A stretch of DNA of 64,000 bases from Candidatus Soleaferrea massiliensis AP7 (GTDB lineage: Bacteria > Bacillota > Clostridia > Oscillospirales > Ruminococcaceae): NCBI RefSeq assembly GCF_000820765.1, contig NZ_CCYH01000010.1, positions 1 to 64,000 on the forward strand. Reading direction: 5' to 3'. Positions 47,882 to 55,850 of this stretch are shown piece after piece. The notes under the pieces were generated by a model. It ran no database searches and had not been told where the DNA came from. It worked only from the letters and a program-made list of their open reading frames with translations. Position 1 is the first letter of the stretch; every line of letters starts with the position of its first letter. The position numbers and the translations under genes are program-made.

Positions 47882-47919
47882 AAAAAATCACCAGACCCGC
47901 GGTATCCACAGGCCTAATG
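47882..47919 (-). terminator. Leader terminator (attenuator) of the MATE gene
   Basis: In the 5' leader, CATTAGGCCTGTGG pairs with CCGCGGGTCTGGTG (14 bp including G-U pairs) around a 3-nt loop, and T6 follows directly. This sits between the promoter and the MATE ribosome binding site, the place of a regulated terminator. Confidence 0.75.
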
Positions 47920-47955
47920 ACACCTTTGCGACTGCCTTCTTCTTAGTATCCCCAT
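47914..47955 (-). CDS. Possible 13-codon leader peptide before the MATE gene
   Basis: The leader contains a short frame encoding MGILRRRQSQRCH. Its last codons and TAG lie in the 5' arm of the leader terminator, so a ribosome stalled or slowed on it would block the hairpin. The Shine-Dalgarno match upstream is poor, so translation is uncertain. Gene-sized homologues are not expected. Confidence 0.35.
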   Translation of the reverse strand: MGILRRRQSQRCH

Positions 47956-47997
47956 AACCCGGCGGCTATAACGATGAAGGCAATATTCTTTTGTTGT

Positions 47998-48026
47998 AGT
48001 ATAGCATATCGGCCCCTGTTTGGCAA
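47998..48026 (-). promoter_or_regulatory. Promoter of the MATE gene
   Basis: Minus-strand TTGCCA (48021-48026), 17-bp spacer, TATACT (47998-48003). It predicts a 125-nt leader. Confidence 0.65.
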
Positions 48027-48104
48027 GCAGATTTTTACATACGGCAAAAAGCGAAGAAGGATTGTAATAATTTATAAATTTTTCATTCCATTCGGGGGGA
48101 AAGA

Positions 48105-48113
48105 TGGTATAAT
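48105..48113 (+). promoter_or_regulatory. Extended -10 promoter of the membrane protein-acpS genes
   Basis: TGGTATAAT is a full extended -10; a -35 is not evident. The start point would be about 17 nt before the ATG at 48137. Confidence 0.6.
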
Positions 48114-48136
48114 AGCATCATAAAGGGGGCGTTTGC

Positions 48137-48853
48137 ATGAACGAACAGGAAAATCTCCGGGAAGAAACCGGGGAGACGCAGGAAATCGATGAACAGCAGT
48201 CTGTCCAGCCCGAAGAGCAGGACGACGAGAGCGAATATATGACCATGACCTATGGCGAAGCGGTTGAAAAACTGGAAGGATATGAGGATGACGAAATTGT
48301 CCAGACCACGGCGAAGGCCGTTGTCCACACGGTGGAGCGGGAACGGGTGAGATTCCACCGCCTGATCTGGTGGGGCGCGTTTCTGCTGGCCGTGATCGTG
48401 ATGTCCGGCGCATACGGCATCATGACCTCGATGAACAACCTGTTGTTTTCCATCTTTGCGGTCGGCGCGGCGATTGCCTGCGCGTTCGGCGTCTGGAAGG
48501 TCTGGATGGGACTGTATGTCGATTATAAATATGCTGTCAAAAACGGTTTCTTTGAGATTCAGCAGGTCAACTCGGGCCGCAAGGTCATCCCGATGGTCAA
48601 GTTTGACTGTAAACGCATCACCAGACTGGCGCCGTACGACAGCAATGTCAACCGGCAGGATTACAACTATGTGCTGGAGGCCTGCATATCGCCGCGGGAT
48701 CCATCCAAAAACAACACCTGGGTCATCGAGATGAAGGACCGCACCAAGGGACAAACCCTGATTCTCTTCAATCCAAATGAAGAAATTCTGGAAGCCATCC
48801 GCGCCAGAATGAACGAATATGACGAGGTGTATGACGGTGTACGGGAAGAATAA
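48137..48853 (+). CDS. Unknown two-helix membrane protein with acidic N-terminus
   Basis: This 238-aa protein is not recognised. The first 35 residues are very acidic and Gln-rich. A pair of hydrophobic helices follows (about 80-100 and 105-130), then a C-terminal cytoplasmic domain of about 100 residues, FFEIQQVNSGRKVIPMVKF to EEILEAIRARM. It may adopt a small beta-rich fold, but I see no catalytic motif. AAGGGGG precedes the ATG. Its 3' end overlaps acpS, so the two are cotranscribed. Confidence 0.8.
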   Translation: MNEQENLREETGETQEIDEQQSVQPEEQDDESEYMTMTYGEAVEKLEGYEDDEIVQTTAKAVVHTVERERVRFHRLIWWGAFLLAVIVMSGAYGIMTSMNNLLFSIFAVGAAIACAFGVWKVWMGLYVDYKYAVKNGFFEIQQVNSGRKVIPMVKFDCKRITRLAPYDSNVNRQDYNYVLEACISPRDPSKNNTWVIEMKDRTKGQTLILFNPNEEILEAIRARMNEYDEVYDGVREE

Positions 48854-49307
48854 CAGCATATGCGGCGTCGGTGTCGACATGGTCGAGATTGAACGCATTG
48901 CAAAAAGTATGGAAAACCCTCGTTTTTTGACGAGGGTATTTTCTATAGAGGAGCAGTCCTATTTTGAAAGCCGCTCCTTTCCGATCCAGACCATTGCCGC
49001 CGGGTTCGCGGCAAAAGAGGCGTTCTCCAAAGCCATCGGCACCGGTGTTCGGGGGTTCTCCCTGCAGGATGTGTCGGTGAGGCACGATGCGCTTGGAAAG
49101 CCAATCCTTGCTTTTTCGGGGCCGCTGGCACAGAGGGTCCGGGAAGAAGGATGGCACTTTGAATTGAGCCTGTCCCACTGCAGGGAATATGCGGTGGCAT
49201 TTGTGGTGGCGTCAAAGCTTCAGGAACAGATAGCGAAGCTTTCGGACGGCGAAACCCCAAATCAGAACAGGTGTCCCGAAACGAAATGTTCAGAAGAGTA
49301 CCTGTAA
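48831..49307 (+). CDS. acpS: Holo-acyl-carrier-protein synthase
   Basis: AcpS transfers 4'-phosphopantetheine from CoA to the Ser of acyl carrier protein, activating fatty-acid synthesis. Family motifs are GVGVDMVEIERI (Mg-binding Asp), FAAKEAFSKAIGTG and LSLSHCREYAVAFVVA. The product is 158 aa. A C-terminal tail of about 30 residues after VVASK is longer than usual. GAGG lies 3 nt from ATG 48831 and 9 nt from GTG 48837, so the GTG may be the real start. It overlaps the upstream gene by about 20 bp. Confidence 0.92.
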   Translation: MTVYGKNNSICGVGVDMVEIERIAKSMENPRFLTRVFSIEEQSYFESRSFPIQTIAAGFAAKEAFSKAIGTGVRGFSLQDVSVRHDALGKPILAFSGPLAQRVREEGWHFELSLSHCREYAVAFVVASKLQEQIAKLSDGETPNQNRCPETKCSEEYL

Positions 49308-49344
49308 TTTCAATGAAGGTATGCTGGCAAAAGCACATTGACAT

Positions 49345-49665
49345 TGGTTCGGGTGAATCTGAAGAATCATAGCATCATGTCCAGGTGGTCCGGACGGACA
49401 TGACATTGCATTCAGGTGGTCCGGACGGACATGACATTGCATTCAGGTGGTCCGGATGGACACGGCATTGCGTCAGGTAAGCCGGAAGAACCATGGGATC
49501 GTGTCCAAATGAGCCGGATGAACATGGTGTCGTGTTCAAATAAGCTGGACGAGCATGGTATTGTGTTCAAGAGAGTTGAAAAACCATAGTATTCTGTTTA
49601 TGAAAACCGGACGGTCGTGGCATCATATGTCAGATTCATGGAACGATCGTGGCATTGTATTGCAG
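49345..49665 (+). repeat. Degenerate 31-bp tandem repeat
   Basis: CAGGTGGTCCGGA recurs at 49382, 49413 and 49444 in almost identical 31-bp units ending GGACATGACATTG. Progressively decayed copies start near 49474, 49506, 49537 and 49568, and weaker ones on both sides, about nine in all. The unit is not a multiple of three and no gene is seen, so it is a non-coding minisatellite in the acpS-GNAT gap. Confidence 0.85.
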
Positions 49666-49719
49666 TAAATGCATTTCTGCAGGGTGCCGATATTGATATA
49701 GAGCAGTAAGGAGAGAAAA

Positions 49720-50376
49720 ATGGATATACAACTGAGGCTGGAACAGCCAGCGGATTACCGGAAGACGGAAACCGTCACAAGAGAGGCGTTCTGGAACCAC
49801 TTTTCTCCCGGCTGCAATGAGCATTATCTGCTGCATATCATGCGCGGGAACCCTGCGTTTCTTCCCCAGCTGGATGTAGTCGCGGTACATGACGGCAGGA
49901 TTGTCGGAAATATCGCCTATATGAAGGCTGTCATCCATGGGGATGATGGAAAAACATATGAGGTGCTGAGCTTGGGGCCGATTGCGGTGCTGCCGGAGTA
50001 TCAGCGCAAAGGCGTCGGCCGCAGACTCATTGGATACACGCGGGAGCTGGCCCGAAAAATGGGGTTCCGTGCGATATTGCTTTGCGGCGACCCGGCTTAC
50101 TATGGACGGCAGGGGTTTGCGGCCGCGGAACAGTTCGGCATCCGGACGGCGGACAACATGTATGCCGCGGCGCTTCAGGTCTGTGAATTGTATGAAAACG
50201 CTCTGTCAGGCATCAGGGGACGGTATATAGAGGATGCGGTTTATGAAGTCGATCAGGACGCTTCCGCGGCATTCGATCAGGGCTTTCCTGCAAAGGAAAA
50301 GATCGGCGGCACACCCTCACAAAAGCGCTTTCAGGAGATCGTGGCGATGCAAAAGCGCGCGGATAAGCATGGTTGA
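49720..50376 (+). CDS. YhbS-like GNAT acetyltransferase
   Basis: This 218-aa protein matches the YhbS type of N-acetyltransferases. It has EVLSLGPIAVLPEYQRKGVGRRLIGYTRELA, the beta4 strand plus the acetyl-CoA loop, and LLCGDPAYYGRQGF, the GDPxYYxRxGF motif of the group. Target unknown. AAGGAGAG precedes the ATG. It sits between acpS and nnr, which are often neighbours, so it may share their transcript. Confidence 0.9.
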   Translation: MDIQLRLEQPADYRKTETVTREAFWNHFSPGCNEHYLLHIMRGNPAFLPQLDVVAVHDGRIVGNIAYMKAVIHGDDGKTYEVLSLGPIAVLPEYQRKGVGRRLIGYTRELARKMGFRAILLCGDPAYYGRQGFAAAEQFGIRTADNMYAAALQVCELYENALSGIRGRYIEDAVYEVDQDASAAFDQGFPAKEKIGGTPSQKRFQEIVAMQKRADKHG

Positions 50377-50492
50377 TTGGTATATGGGAACAGCAGAATC
50401 GCTGTGCATCAATCTTTCAGGCGGTTGAAAGATTCCTCTGCAGGCAGTAAAATGAGACACGGGCGCGACAGGTTTGATAGGAGGTCATAAGA

Positions 50493-52028
50493 TTGTATAT
50501 CCTGACAGCAAAGCAGATGAAAACCGTAGAGAATGAGGCCAACCGGATGGGGGCCGCCTTCCTGGATTTGATGGAAAACGCGGGCACGGCGGCGTTCAAT
50601 GTCATCCGTAAGCAGAACGCGGTGGAGAATATGAACTGCTCGGTCTTCTGCGGAAAGGGAAACAACGGCGGAGACGGCTTTGTCGTCGCGCGCAAGCTTT
50701 CGCAGATGGGCGCGAATGTGCTCATCCTGCTGACCGACGGCATCCCGCAGACGACCGAGGCATATGAAATGTATCTGGTTGCCAAGCAGCTCGACATCCA
50801 TATCAGTGACGCGGATGTCGATCTTGGTGCGGTTTACGGGTTCATCAAGAAGAGCGACATCATTGTCGATGCCGTTTACGGCACCGGCTTTAAAGGCGCG
50901 CTCAGCGAGAAGGCAATCAAGATCACCGATATCATCAACGCCAGCAAGGCGCAGGTCTATGCGCTGGACATTCCCAGCGGCGTCAGCGCGGATGAGTGCA
51001 CGGTGGATGAAAGAGCTGTCAGGGCCGACTGCACCATCGTATTCGACAGCTATAAATATGCGCATGTCTCAAATGTCAGCAAGCACCAGTGCGGCCGCAT
51101 CGAGCTCAAATCGATCGGAATTCCGGAGGACGCCCATCTCGCGGTTAAAACAAAAGCGCAGCTGATCGATGAAGATATGGTCTTTTCGGCGGTGAAAAAA
51201 CGACGGGACGACGCCAACAAGGGCACCTATGGCAAGCTGATGAATGTCAGCGGAAGCTTCGGCATGACCGGCGCGGCGGTGATGTCCACAAAGGCCGCGC
51301 TGCGGGTAGGGACGGGCCTTGTCACAGCCGCGTCCCCGGAGAGCCTGATCCTGCCGCTGGCCGGGCATCTTGTCGAGGCCACGATGCTGCCGCTTCCGGA
51401 AACAGAAGGGCATCTGGTAGCATCTGATGCGCACACCCTGCTGGCCGAGAAGCTGCAGGGCTATTCGGCCTGCCTGATTGGCTGCGGCATGGGTGTGAAC
51501 GACAATACCCATGAAAACCTCACGCATCTGATCAGGAACTGTGAAAAACCATTGATTATCGATGCGGATGGCATAAATTTGATCGCGCGGAATATAAATA
51601 TACTGAAAGAGAGAAAGGCCCCGGTCATCCTGACGCCGCATATGGGGGAAATGGCGCGGCTGCTCGAATGCAGCGTGCAGAACCTGCAGCGGTATAAGCT
51701 CGAAGCCGCGCTGAAATTCGCGAAGAAATTCGGCGTCGTGCTGGTGCTCAAGGATTATAATACGGTGGTGACCACGCCGGATGGACGGCTGTACTTCAAT
51801 TCAACCGGGAATCCGGGACTTGCAAAGGGCGGCAGCGGGGACATCCTGGCCGGTATGATCGCGGGCTTTGCAGCGCAGGGAATCGATCCCGCTATGGCTG
51901 CGTGCGCCGGCGTCTATCTGCACGGGCTTGCCGCGGACCGCTGCGCGCTGCGCAAAAGCCAGTACGGCATGCTCCCGACCGATATCCTGGATGATCTGTG
52001 CGCGGTCTTTCTGGAACATCAACGTTAA
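50493..52028 (+). CDS. nnr: Bifunctional NAD(P)H-hydrate epimerase/dehydratase
   Basis: Nnr repairs hydrated NAD(P)H. The N-terminal YjeF domain (about 1-210) epimerises R- and S-NAD(P)HX, with MENAG and CGKGNNGGDGFV. The C-terminal ribokinase-like domain (about 225-505) is the ADP/ATP-dependent dehydratase, with GTGLVTAASPE, LIGCGMG, LTPHMGEMARL and GNPGLAKGGSGDILAG. At 511 aa it is full length. The start is TTG at 50493, preceded by AGGAGGT; no ATG fits. The acpS-nnr association is common in bacteria. Confidence 0.95.
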   Translation: MYILTAKQMKTVENEANRMGAAFLDLMENAGTAAFNVIRKQNAVENMNCSVFCGKGNNGGDGFVVARKLSQMGANVLILLTDGIPQTTEAYEMYLVAKQLDIHISDADVDLGAVYGFIKKSDIIVDAVYGTGFKGALSEKAIKITDIINASKAQVYALDIPSGVSADECTVDERAVRADCTIVFDSYKYAHVSNVSKHQCGRIELKSIGIPEDAHLAVKTKAQLIDEDMVFSAVKKRRDDANKGTYGKLMNVSGSFGMTGAAVMSTKAALRVGTGLVTAASPESLILPLAGHLVEATMLPLPETEGHLVASDAHTLLAEKLQGYSACLIGCGMGVNDNTHENLTHLIRNCEKPLIIDADGINLIARNINILKERKAPVILTPHMGEMARLLECSVQNLQRYKLEAALKFAKKFGVVLVLKDYNTVVTTPDGRLYFNSTGNPGLAKGGSGDILAGMIAGFAAQGIDPAMAACAGVYLHGLAADRCALRKSQYGMLPTDILDDLCAVFLEHQR

Positions 52029-52124
52029 GGCCTCCCTTCCAACTCCCGCCGCGGGAAGGGTGCGAACCGGGCATGTCCCGGCGGCCTTTCAAAATCGCTG
52101 GCGGCAGCGGAGGATGGTTTTTGC

Positions 52125-52682
52125 ATGAAGAGATTAGCGGTCTTTTTGTCGATGGTTCTGTTGACGGTCTTTTTTACCGGCTGTTCCGGCGGCGACTCAT
52201 CCGGCGGATCGGGCGGAAAGAACAGCTCAATTCCGCCCGCGGTCAGCGAAGCGTACGGCGGCGCATACAACACCACGGCGAACATCAAATACCGGGATAT
52301 CACGGCACAGGCGGTCTTTACCAAGGACGCCGGCGGCACCGCGACGGTCACCTTTACAAGCCCGGATTCCCTCAAGGACATCAAGTTTGTCTACACCGAG
52401 CAGCTTGTGACCGTATCGTATAAGGAGATGGAGTTTTCACTCGATCCCAATTCATTTTTGGCGTCGTCCGTGACGCAGACGGTCATCTCGTCGATCGATA
52501 TGGTGACCCGGCAGAACGGCGTTCGGGTTCAGCTCAAAGAATCGGGCCTTTGCGTGACCGGCGAAATGGAGACCGGCAACTTCGAGCTTGTGCTGGATAA
52601 GGAGAGCGGAAACGCGCTGCGGCTCAATGTCCCGCAGGATGAACTGGAGGTTGAGTTTGTCAACTTCAGCTTTGTCAAGTAA
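52125..52682 (+). CDS. Putative lipoprotein, LolA-like size
   Basis: This 185-aa protein has an N-terminal signal with the lipobox FTGC (Cys at about 19) followed by a Ser/Gly-rich linker, SGGDSSGGSGG, so it should be lipid-anchored on the outer face of the membrane. The remaining 140 residues alternate in beta-strand style (TATVTFTSPDSLKDIKFVY, LVTVSYKEMEFSL, GNFELVLDKESG) and resemble in pattern the LolA/LppX type of half-barrel; this is not a firm assignment. It is 96 bp after nnr and ends before a terminator. Confidence 0.85.
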   Translation: MKRLAVFLSMVLLTVFFTGCSGGDSSGGSGGKNSSIPPAVSEAYGGAYNTTANIKYRDITAQAVFTKDAGGTATVTFTSPDSLKDIKFVYTEQLVTVSYKEMEFSLDPNSFLASSVTQTVISSIDMVTRQNGVRVQLKESGLCVTGEMETGNFELVLDKESGNALRLNVPQDELEVEFVNFSFVK

Positions 52683-52769
52683 TACGCAGCCTCATGCCGG
52701 TGCGGATATGCATTCCTGTCAGTAAACGACGGCGGCGGAGTTTTGATATCAAGTATTCAAATAAAATAT

Positions 52770-52812
52770 GGCGGACAGTCCGGAAGAAGGGTTCCGAACT
52801 GTCCGCCTTTTT
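52770..52812 (+). terminator. Intrinsic terminator after the lipoprotein gene
   Basis: GGCGGACAGT/ACTGTCCGCC arms with an inner CGGAA/TTCCG pair are followed by TTTTT. Confidence 0.88.
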
Positions 52813-52902
52813 ATCTGTCTATGATACAGCAGTACACGCGGCGGCACCGTGCAGCGAATGTGCCGGACGGTGCTGAAATGATTCGGAGAGGTCGGTCGAG
52901 CC

Positions 52903-52948
52903 GAAACAGCCGGATGAAAAACAGGAATGTTTTTTATCCGGCTGTTTC
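52903..52948 (+). other. 21-bp RNA hairpin with a GGAA tetraloop
   Basis: GAAACAGCCGGAT with its complement forms 13 bp. The stem continues through one G-U pair and seven more pairs to a GGAA (GNRA) loop, 21 pairs in all. No T tract follows, so it is not a terminator. A second, 9-bp hairpin (GCCGGGACA/TGTCCCGGC) lies at 53024-53057. No gene is visible between 52813 and 53226. Confidence 0.6.
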
Positions 52949-53226
52949 CATGAATTCTGCAGGAGTGTCCGGCCACAAACGGCCTTCTTTGTTTCACAAA
53001 ACGGCCGAACGCGCCGGGGCCGGGCCGGGACAAGAGTGTCAAATCGCCTGTCCCGGCAATAAGATGATAGTGGGATAGCCGCGGTCTTTTATCCCGCCGG
53101 GTTCAGGGACATTCCTTCCCGGCTTCATTCTCAGAATTTTATGAATTCGATGATTAATCATCCGATAAACCGGCTAAAATACAATCAGAGCAGAACAAAA
53201 TTTAAACAAGGCGGAGCGTGAGAAGC

Positions 53227-53583
53227 GTGACTGTCAAAAGAGGCGAAATTTATTATGCAGATTTGAGTCCTGTCGTGGGATCTGAACAAGGCGGAGTCCG
53301 ACCTGTTTTGATAGTTCAGAATGACGTGGGAAATAAATACAGCCCAACCGTGATTGCGGCTGCAATTACCAGCCAGAAGGAGAAATCCAAACTGCCGACG
53401 CATATTGAACTACGATCCATGAACTGCGGTCTCTCAAAGGATTCGGTGGTCCTGTTGGAACAGATCAGAACCATCGATAAGAAACGGCTCAAAGAGAAGA
53501 TGGGCAGACTGGATGAAACCTCCATGGATATGATTAACCATGCATTGAGTATCAGTTTCGGATTGGATCCGGATCGGGAGTAA
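53227..53583 (+). CDS. MazF/NdoA-type mRNA interferase, without visible antitoxin
   Basis: This 118-aa protein belongs to the PemK/MazF endoribonuclease family, closest in pattern to Bacillus NdoA (EndoA), which cuts mRNA at a specific short site. It begins [28 protein letters not shown], then has [12 protein letters not shown] and [11 protein letters not shown], with all usual blocks present. GTG 53227, 10 nt after GGAG, gives the canonical N-terminus; the frame extends to GTG 53218. The gene upstream is not a MazE/NdoAI antitoxin, and the preceding 270 bp has no plausible one. Confidence 0.92.
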   Translation: MTVKRGEIYYADLSPVVGSEQGGVRPVLIVQNDVGNKYSPTVIAAAITSQKEKSKLPTHIELRSMNCGLSKDSVVLLEQIRTIDKKRLKEKMGRLDETSMDMINHALSISFGLDPDRE

Positions 53584-53660
53584 ATAGATCAGACGTTGAA
53601 TATGCGATAGTGCATATCCGGATTGGATCGGCACTACATAGGACTTGAAAAGCTGCAAAA

Positions 53661-53695
53661 AAGAGCATCCCGCAAAAAACGGGATGCTCTTTTTC
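53661..53695. terminator. Bidirectional terminator between mazF and corA
   Basis: GAGCATCCCG/CGGGATGCTC stem with A6 before and T5 after, serving the two convergent genes. Confidence 0.88.
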
Positions 53696-53706
53696 TATAT
53701 TCCGGT

Positions 53707-54645
53707 TCAGAACATCTTTTTTCTCCATAAGAAGATAAAGGTGCCCAGCGTGCCCAGCAGCGAGATGCCCATGACAATCCAGAACCCGTAGGGATGCCCC
53801 TCAAACGGGACAGGCACGTTCATGCCCCAGTAGGCCGCAAAGATTGCGGGAATCGCCAGGACGATGGTCAGCGCCGCCAGTAGCTTCATGACGATGTTCA
53901 GGTTATTCGAGATGATCGACGCATAGGCGTCCATGGTGCCTGAAAGGATGTCGCGGTAAATCGAACACATCTCGATGGCCTGTTTGTTCTCGATGATGAC
54001 ATCCTCCAGGATATCCTCGTCATCCGAATATTTTTTGATAAACTCCACCCTCAGCAGTTTTTCAAGCACCAGCTCGTTGCTTTTCAGCGAGGTGGAGAAG
54101 TAGACCAGGGATTTTTCCAGCGCCATCATCTGCAGAAGCTCCTTATTCCGGTAGCTTTTCTGCATTTCGGTGTGGACCCGGTTGCTGGCCGAATCGATCT
54201 GGCGCAGATAGTTTAAGTACCTGCCTGCATTCTGCAGCAGCAGCTGGAAGATGAACCGCGTTTTCTTGGCGGTGTACAGCCCGCGGATGCGTCCGTCCAG
54301 AAAGTCGCGGACCAGATGCGACGCAATCAGGCAGGTTGTGATGATGTATTCCTCGCAGTGCACGATGCCGAAAGGCAGTGTGGTATAGACGAAGCTGTCG
54401 TTTTCCTTTTCAACGCGCGGGATGTCGACGAGGATCAGCGTCTGATGTTCCTCCTCCTCGTGTTCGATGCGGGAACGCTCCTCCTCATCCAGTGCGGCCT
54501 TGACAAGCTCCGGCAGCGCGCCGGTCGCCTGGCAGACCAGGGTGATCTCCTCTTCGGTCGGCGCGGTCAGATTGATCCAGCAGCCCGGCTCGAAGTTTTC
54601 CAGCTCCACAATCTTGCTGTTGGAGCTGCGGTAGATATTCAGCAT
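53707..54645 (-). CDS. corA: CorA-family magnesium transporter
   Basis: This 312-aa protein is a pentameric Mg2+ (or Co2+/Ni2+) channel of the CorA family. A long cytosolic N-terminal domain with acidic stretch EEEERSRIEHEEEEHQ precedes the stalk helix. Two C-terminal membrane helices follow, and the first ends in YWGMNVP, the GMN filter motif. The C-terminus is basic, WRKKMF. AAAGGAG precedes the ATG. A leader of about 143 nt with its own short ORF and a good promoter lies upstream. Confidence 0.94.
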   Translation of the reverse strand: MLNIYRSSNSKIVELENFEPGCWINLTAPTEEEITLVCQATGALPELVKAALDEEERSRIEHEEEEHQTLILVDIPRVEKENDSFVYTTLPFGIVHCEEYIITTCLIASHLVRDFLDGRIRGLYTAKKTRFIFQLLLQNAGRYLNYLRQIDSASNRVHTEMQKSYRNKELLQMMALEKSLVYFSTSLKSNELVLEKLLRVEFIKKYSDDEDILEDVIIENKQAIEMCSIYRDILSGTMDAYASIISNNLNIVMKLLAALTIVLAIPAIFAAYWGMNVPVPFEGHPYGFWIVMGISLLGTLGTFIFLWRKKMF

Positions 54646-54684
54646 TCTTCCGTCTCCTTTCAGGATGGAACGGGGAATGCCCTG

Positions 54685-54756
54685 TCACTGCTTTCCGCCG
54701 GCCCATCCATATGTAGTGTTTTGCACAAGTGCATACCCTCGAGGGTCAGCTTCCAC
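54685..54756 (-). CDS. Putative 23-codon leader ORF upstream of corA
   Basis: A GTG start with GGAGG 9 nt upstream opens a 23-codon frame reading MEADPRGYALV, then QNTTYGWAGGKQ, ending 39 bp before corA. It is fully inside the predicted leader. Its sixth to tenth codons cover the palindrome CCCTCGAGGG. Leader peptides control Mg transporter genes in enterobacteria (mgtL, corL); a similar role here is inference. Confidence 0.5.
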   Translation of the reverse strand: MEADPRGYALVQNTTYGWAGGKQ

Positions 54757-54794
54757 AGTGAGTCACCTCCAACATATTAAAAAATCCATGTCTT

Positions 54795-54823
54795 ATTATA
54801 TCCGTTACGGGCGGTCTTTTCAA
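54795..54823 (-). promoter_or_regulatory. Promoter of corA
   Basis: Minus-strand TTGAAA (54818-54823), 17-bp spacer, TATAAT (54795-54800). The region 54824-55050 shows no gene. Confidence 0.75.
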
Positions 54824-55052
54824 GCTTTTCCGACAAATTAAGACCGAAAAATCAAGCGGGAAGACTTTCGACCGGGATACGGCGCGCAGACGGTGCGGCG
54901 AAGCATTCCCCTATACAATTTGCCCGAAAAAACGGCTGGTAAACAATCTCTTTTACGATATGATATGGAATATCAGCGCCGGCTGTGAAGAGCGAGACGC
55001 TTCCATATCATCATTTGCTGTTTGTGTCGGGTAGCAGCCATGTTTCTTTCCT

Positions 55053-55385
55053 CTATTCTTCCTGATAGAACATACCCATTAAGATCCCAACAGCGCGTTT
55101 CTGCTTAAAGATGGAAAGCCTTCGATAGGCGATCAGCAATTCCAGTTCCGCTTCCGACAGATCTTTTTGCAGAAAATGTTTCATAGAAAAAGAAACATCG
55201 GTTCGGTCAAGCAAGAAATCAGCCGAAACATCCAATTCATCACAAAGCTTTAACAAGGTACTGACACTGGGATTTGACCGTCCGCATTCAAACGCGCTGA
55301 TGGTTTCCTGCGACACGCCGATTCTCATAGCCAACGCAAGCTGATTGATACGTTTTAATTCCCGGATTTTCAGCAGATTCTTCAT
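55053..55385 (-). CDS. XRE-family helix-turn-helix regulator
   Basis: This 110-aa protein has an N-terminal Cro/C1-type helix-turn-helix (about 5-60; NQLALAMRIGVSQETISAFECGRSNPS) and a short helical C-terminal part, LSEAELELLIAYRRLS, probably for dimerisation. It likely represses transcription, perhaps its own. No operon partner is visible, and the flanking 55386-55683 region has no supported gene. Confidence 0.88.
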   Translation of the reverse strand: MKNLLKIRELKRINQLALAMRIGVSQETISAFECGRSNPSVSTLLKLCDELDVSADFLLDRTDVSFSMKHFLQKDLSEAELELLIAYRRLSIFKQKRAVGILMGMFYQEE

Positions 55386-55683
55386 GGCAGATAAGCATTT
55401 CTATCTGCGAATTTTTGAAAATTAAATAGGAAGTTCGATTTGGACGGTCTCATATCACGATCAAATATTTGCTTATTTGGATTGTAAATGTCATTCATAT
55501 CATCACCCTATTAAAAGATAACATATTTCCAGTATAGTCGAGGAGAAAAAGTCTTATCTGGAATATGGTTTTTATTGGTGATGTTCCATTGAATTTGTTA
55601 TGGATATCCATTGTGGCTCAGCCGTATGCCGCCGGCAGTCTTTCTGAATGTGCTTCCGGAACACGGAGCAATGTAAAAAAAGA

Positions 55684-55711
55684 AGCTGTCCATGATGTGG
55701 ACAGTTTTTTT
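55684..55711. terminator. Hairpin flanked by A7 and T7
   Basis: CTGTCCA/TGGACAG with A-rich and T-rich flanks. It looks like a bidirectional terminator, but no gene ends next to it, so it may be left from a lost gene. Confidence 0.65.
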
Positions 55712-55813
55712 CTGATCATCGATCAAAACCTCGAACCCCGGACGCCTTTTCCAGTACCCCTCGCCGATGTTGGCACCGTCCTGTTTCAGACAGCTTCGCA
55801 AAGACTGCTTACA

Positions 55814-55841
55814 AAATAAAAAGCACCCCGAAGGGTGCTTT
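55814..55841 (-). terminator. Terminator after the zinc-ribbon gene
   Basis: AAAGCACCC/GGGTGCTTT around a 4-nt loop, followed on the minus strand by TTATTTT. Confidence 0.85.
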
Positions 55842-55850
55842 AAAAGGTCG

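Noticed and set aside
47914-47991. A named riboswitch (guanidine, purine, THF, PRPP) before the MATE gene
   Set aside because: None of the consensus cores I know could be aligned; only the terminator and possible leader peptide are retained.
49345-49665. CRISPR array
   Set aside because: The whole 31-bp unit is repeated with gradual decay; there is no alternation of conserved repeats and unique spacers, and no cas genes.
52743-53078. Possible antitoxin gene before mazF
   Set aside because: The frame runs through a terminator and two perfect hairpins, lacks a ribosome binding site and resembles no antitoxin.
54646-54790. M-box or other known Mg riboswitch in the corA leader
   Set aside because: I could not find the conserved M-box core; only the short ORF and a palindrome are supported.
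55565-55819. Plus-strand frame of 84 codons
   Set aside because: It contains a terminator-like hairpin with T7 and has no ribosome binding site.
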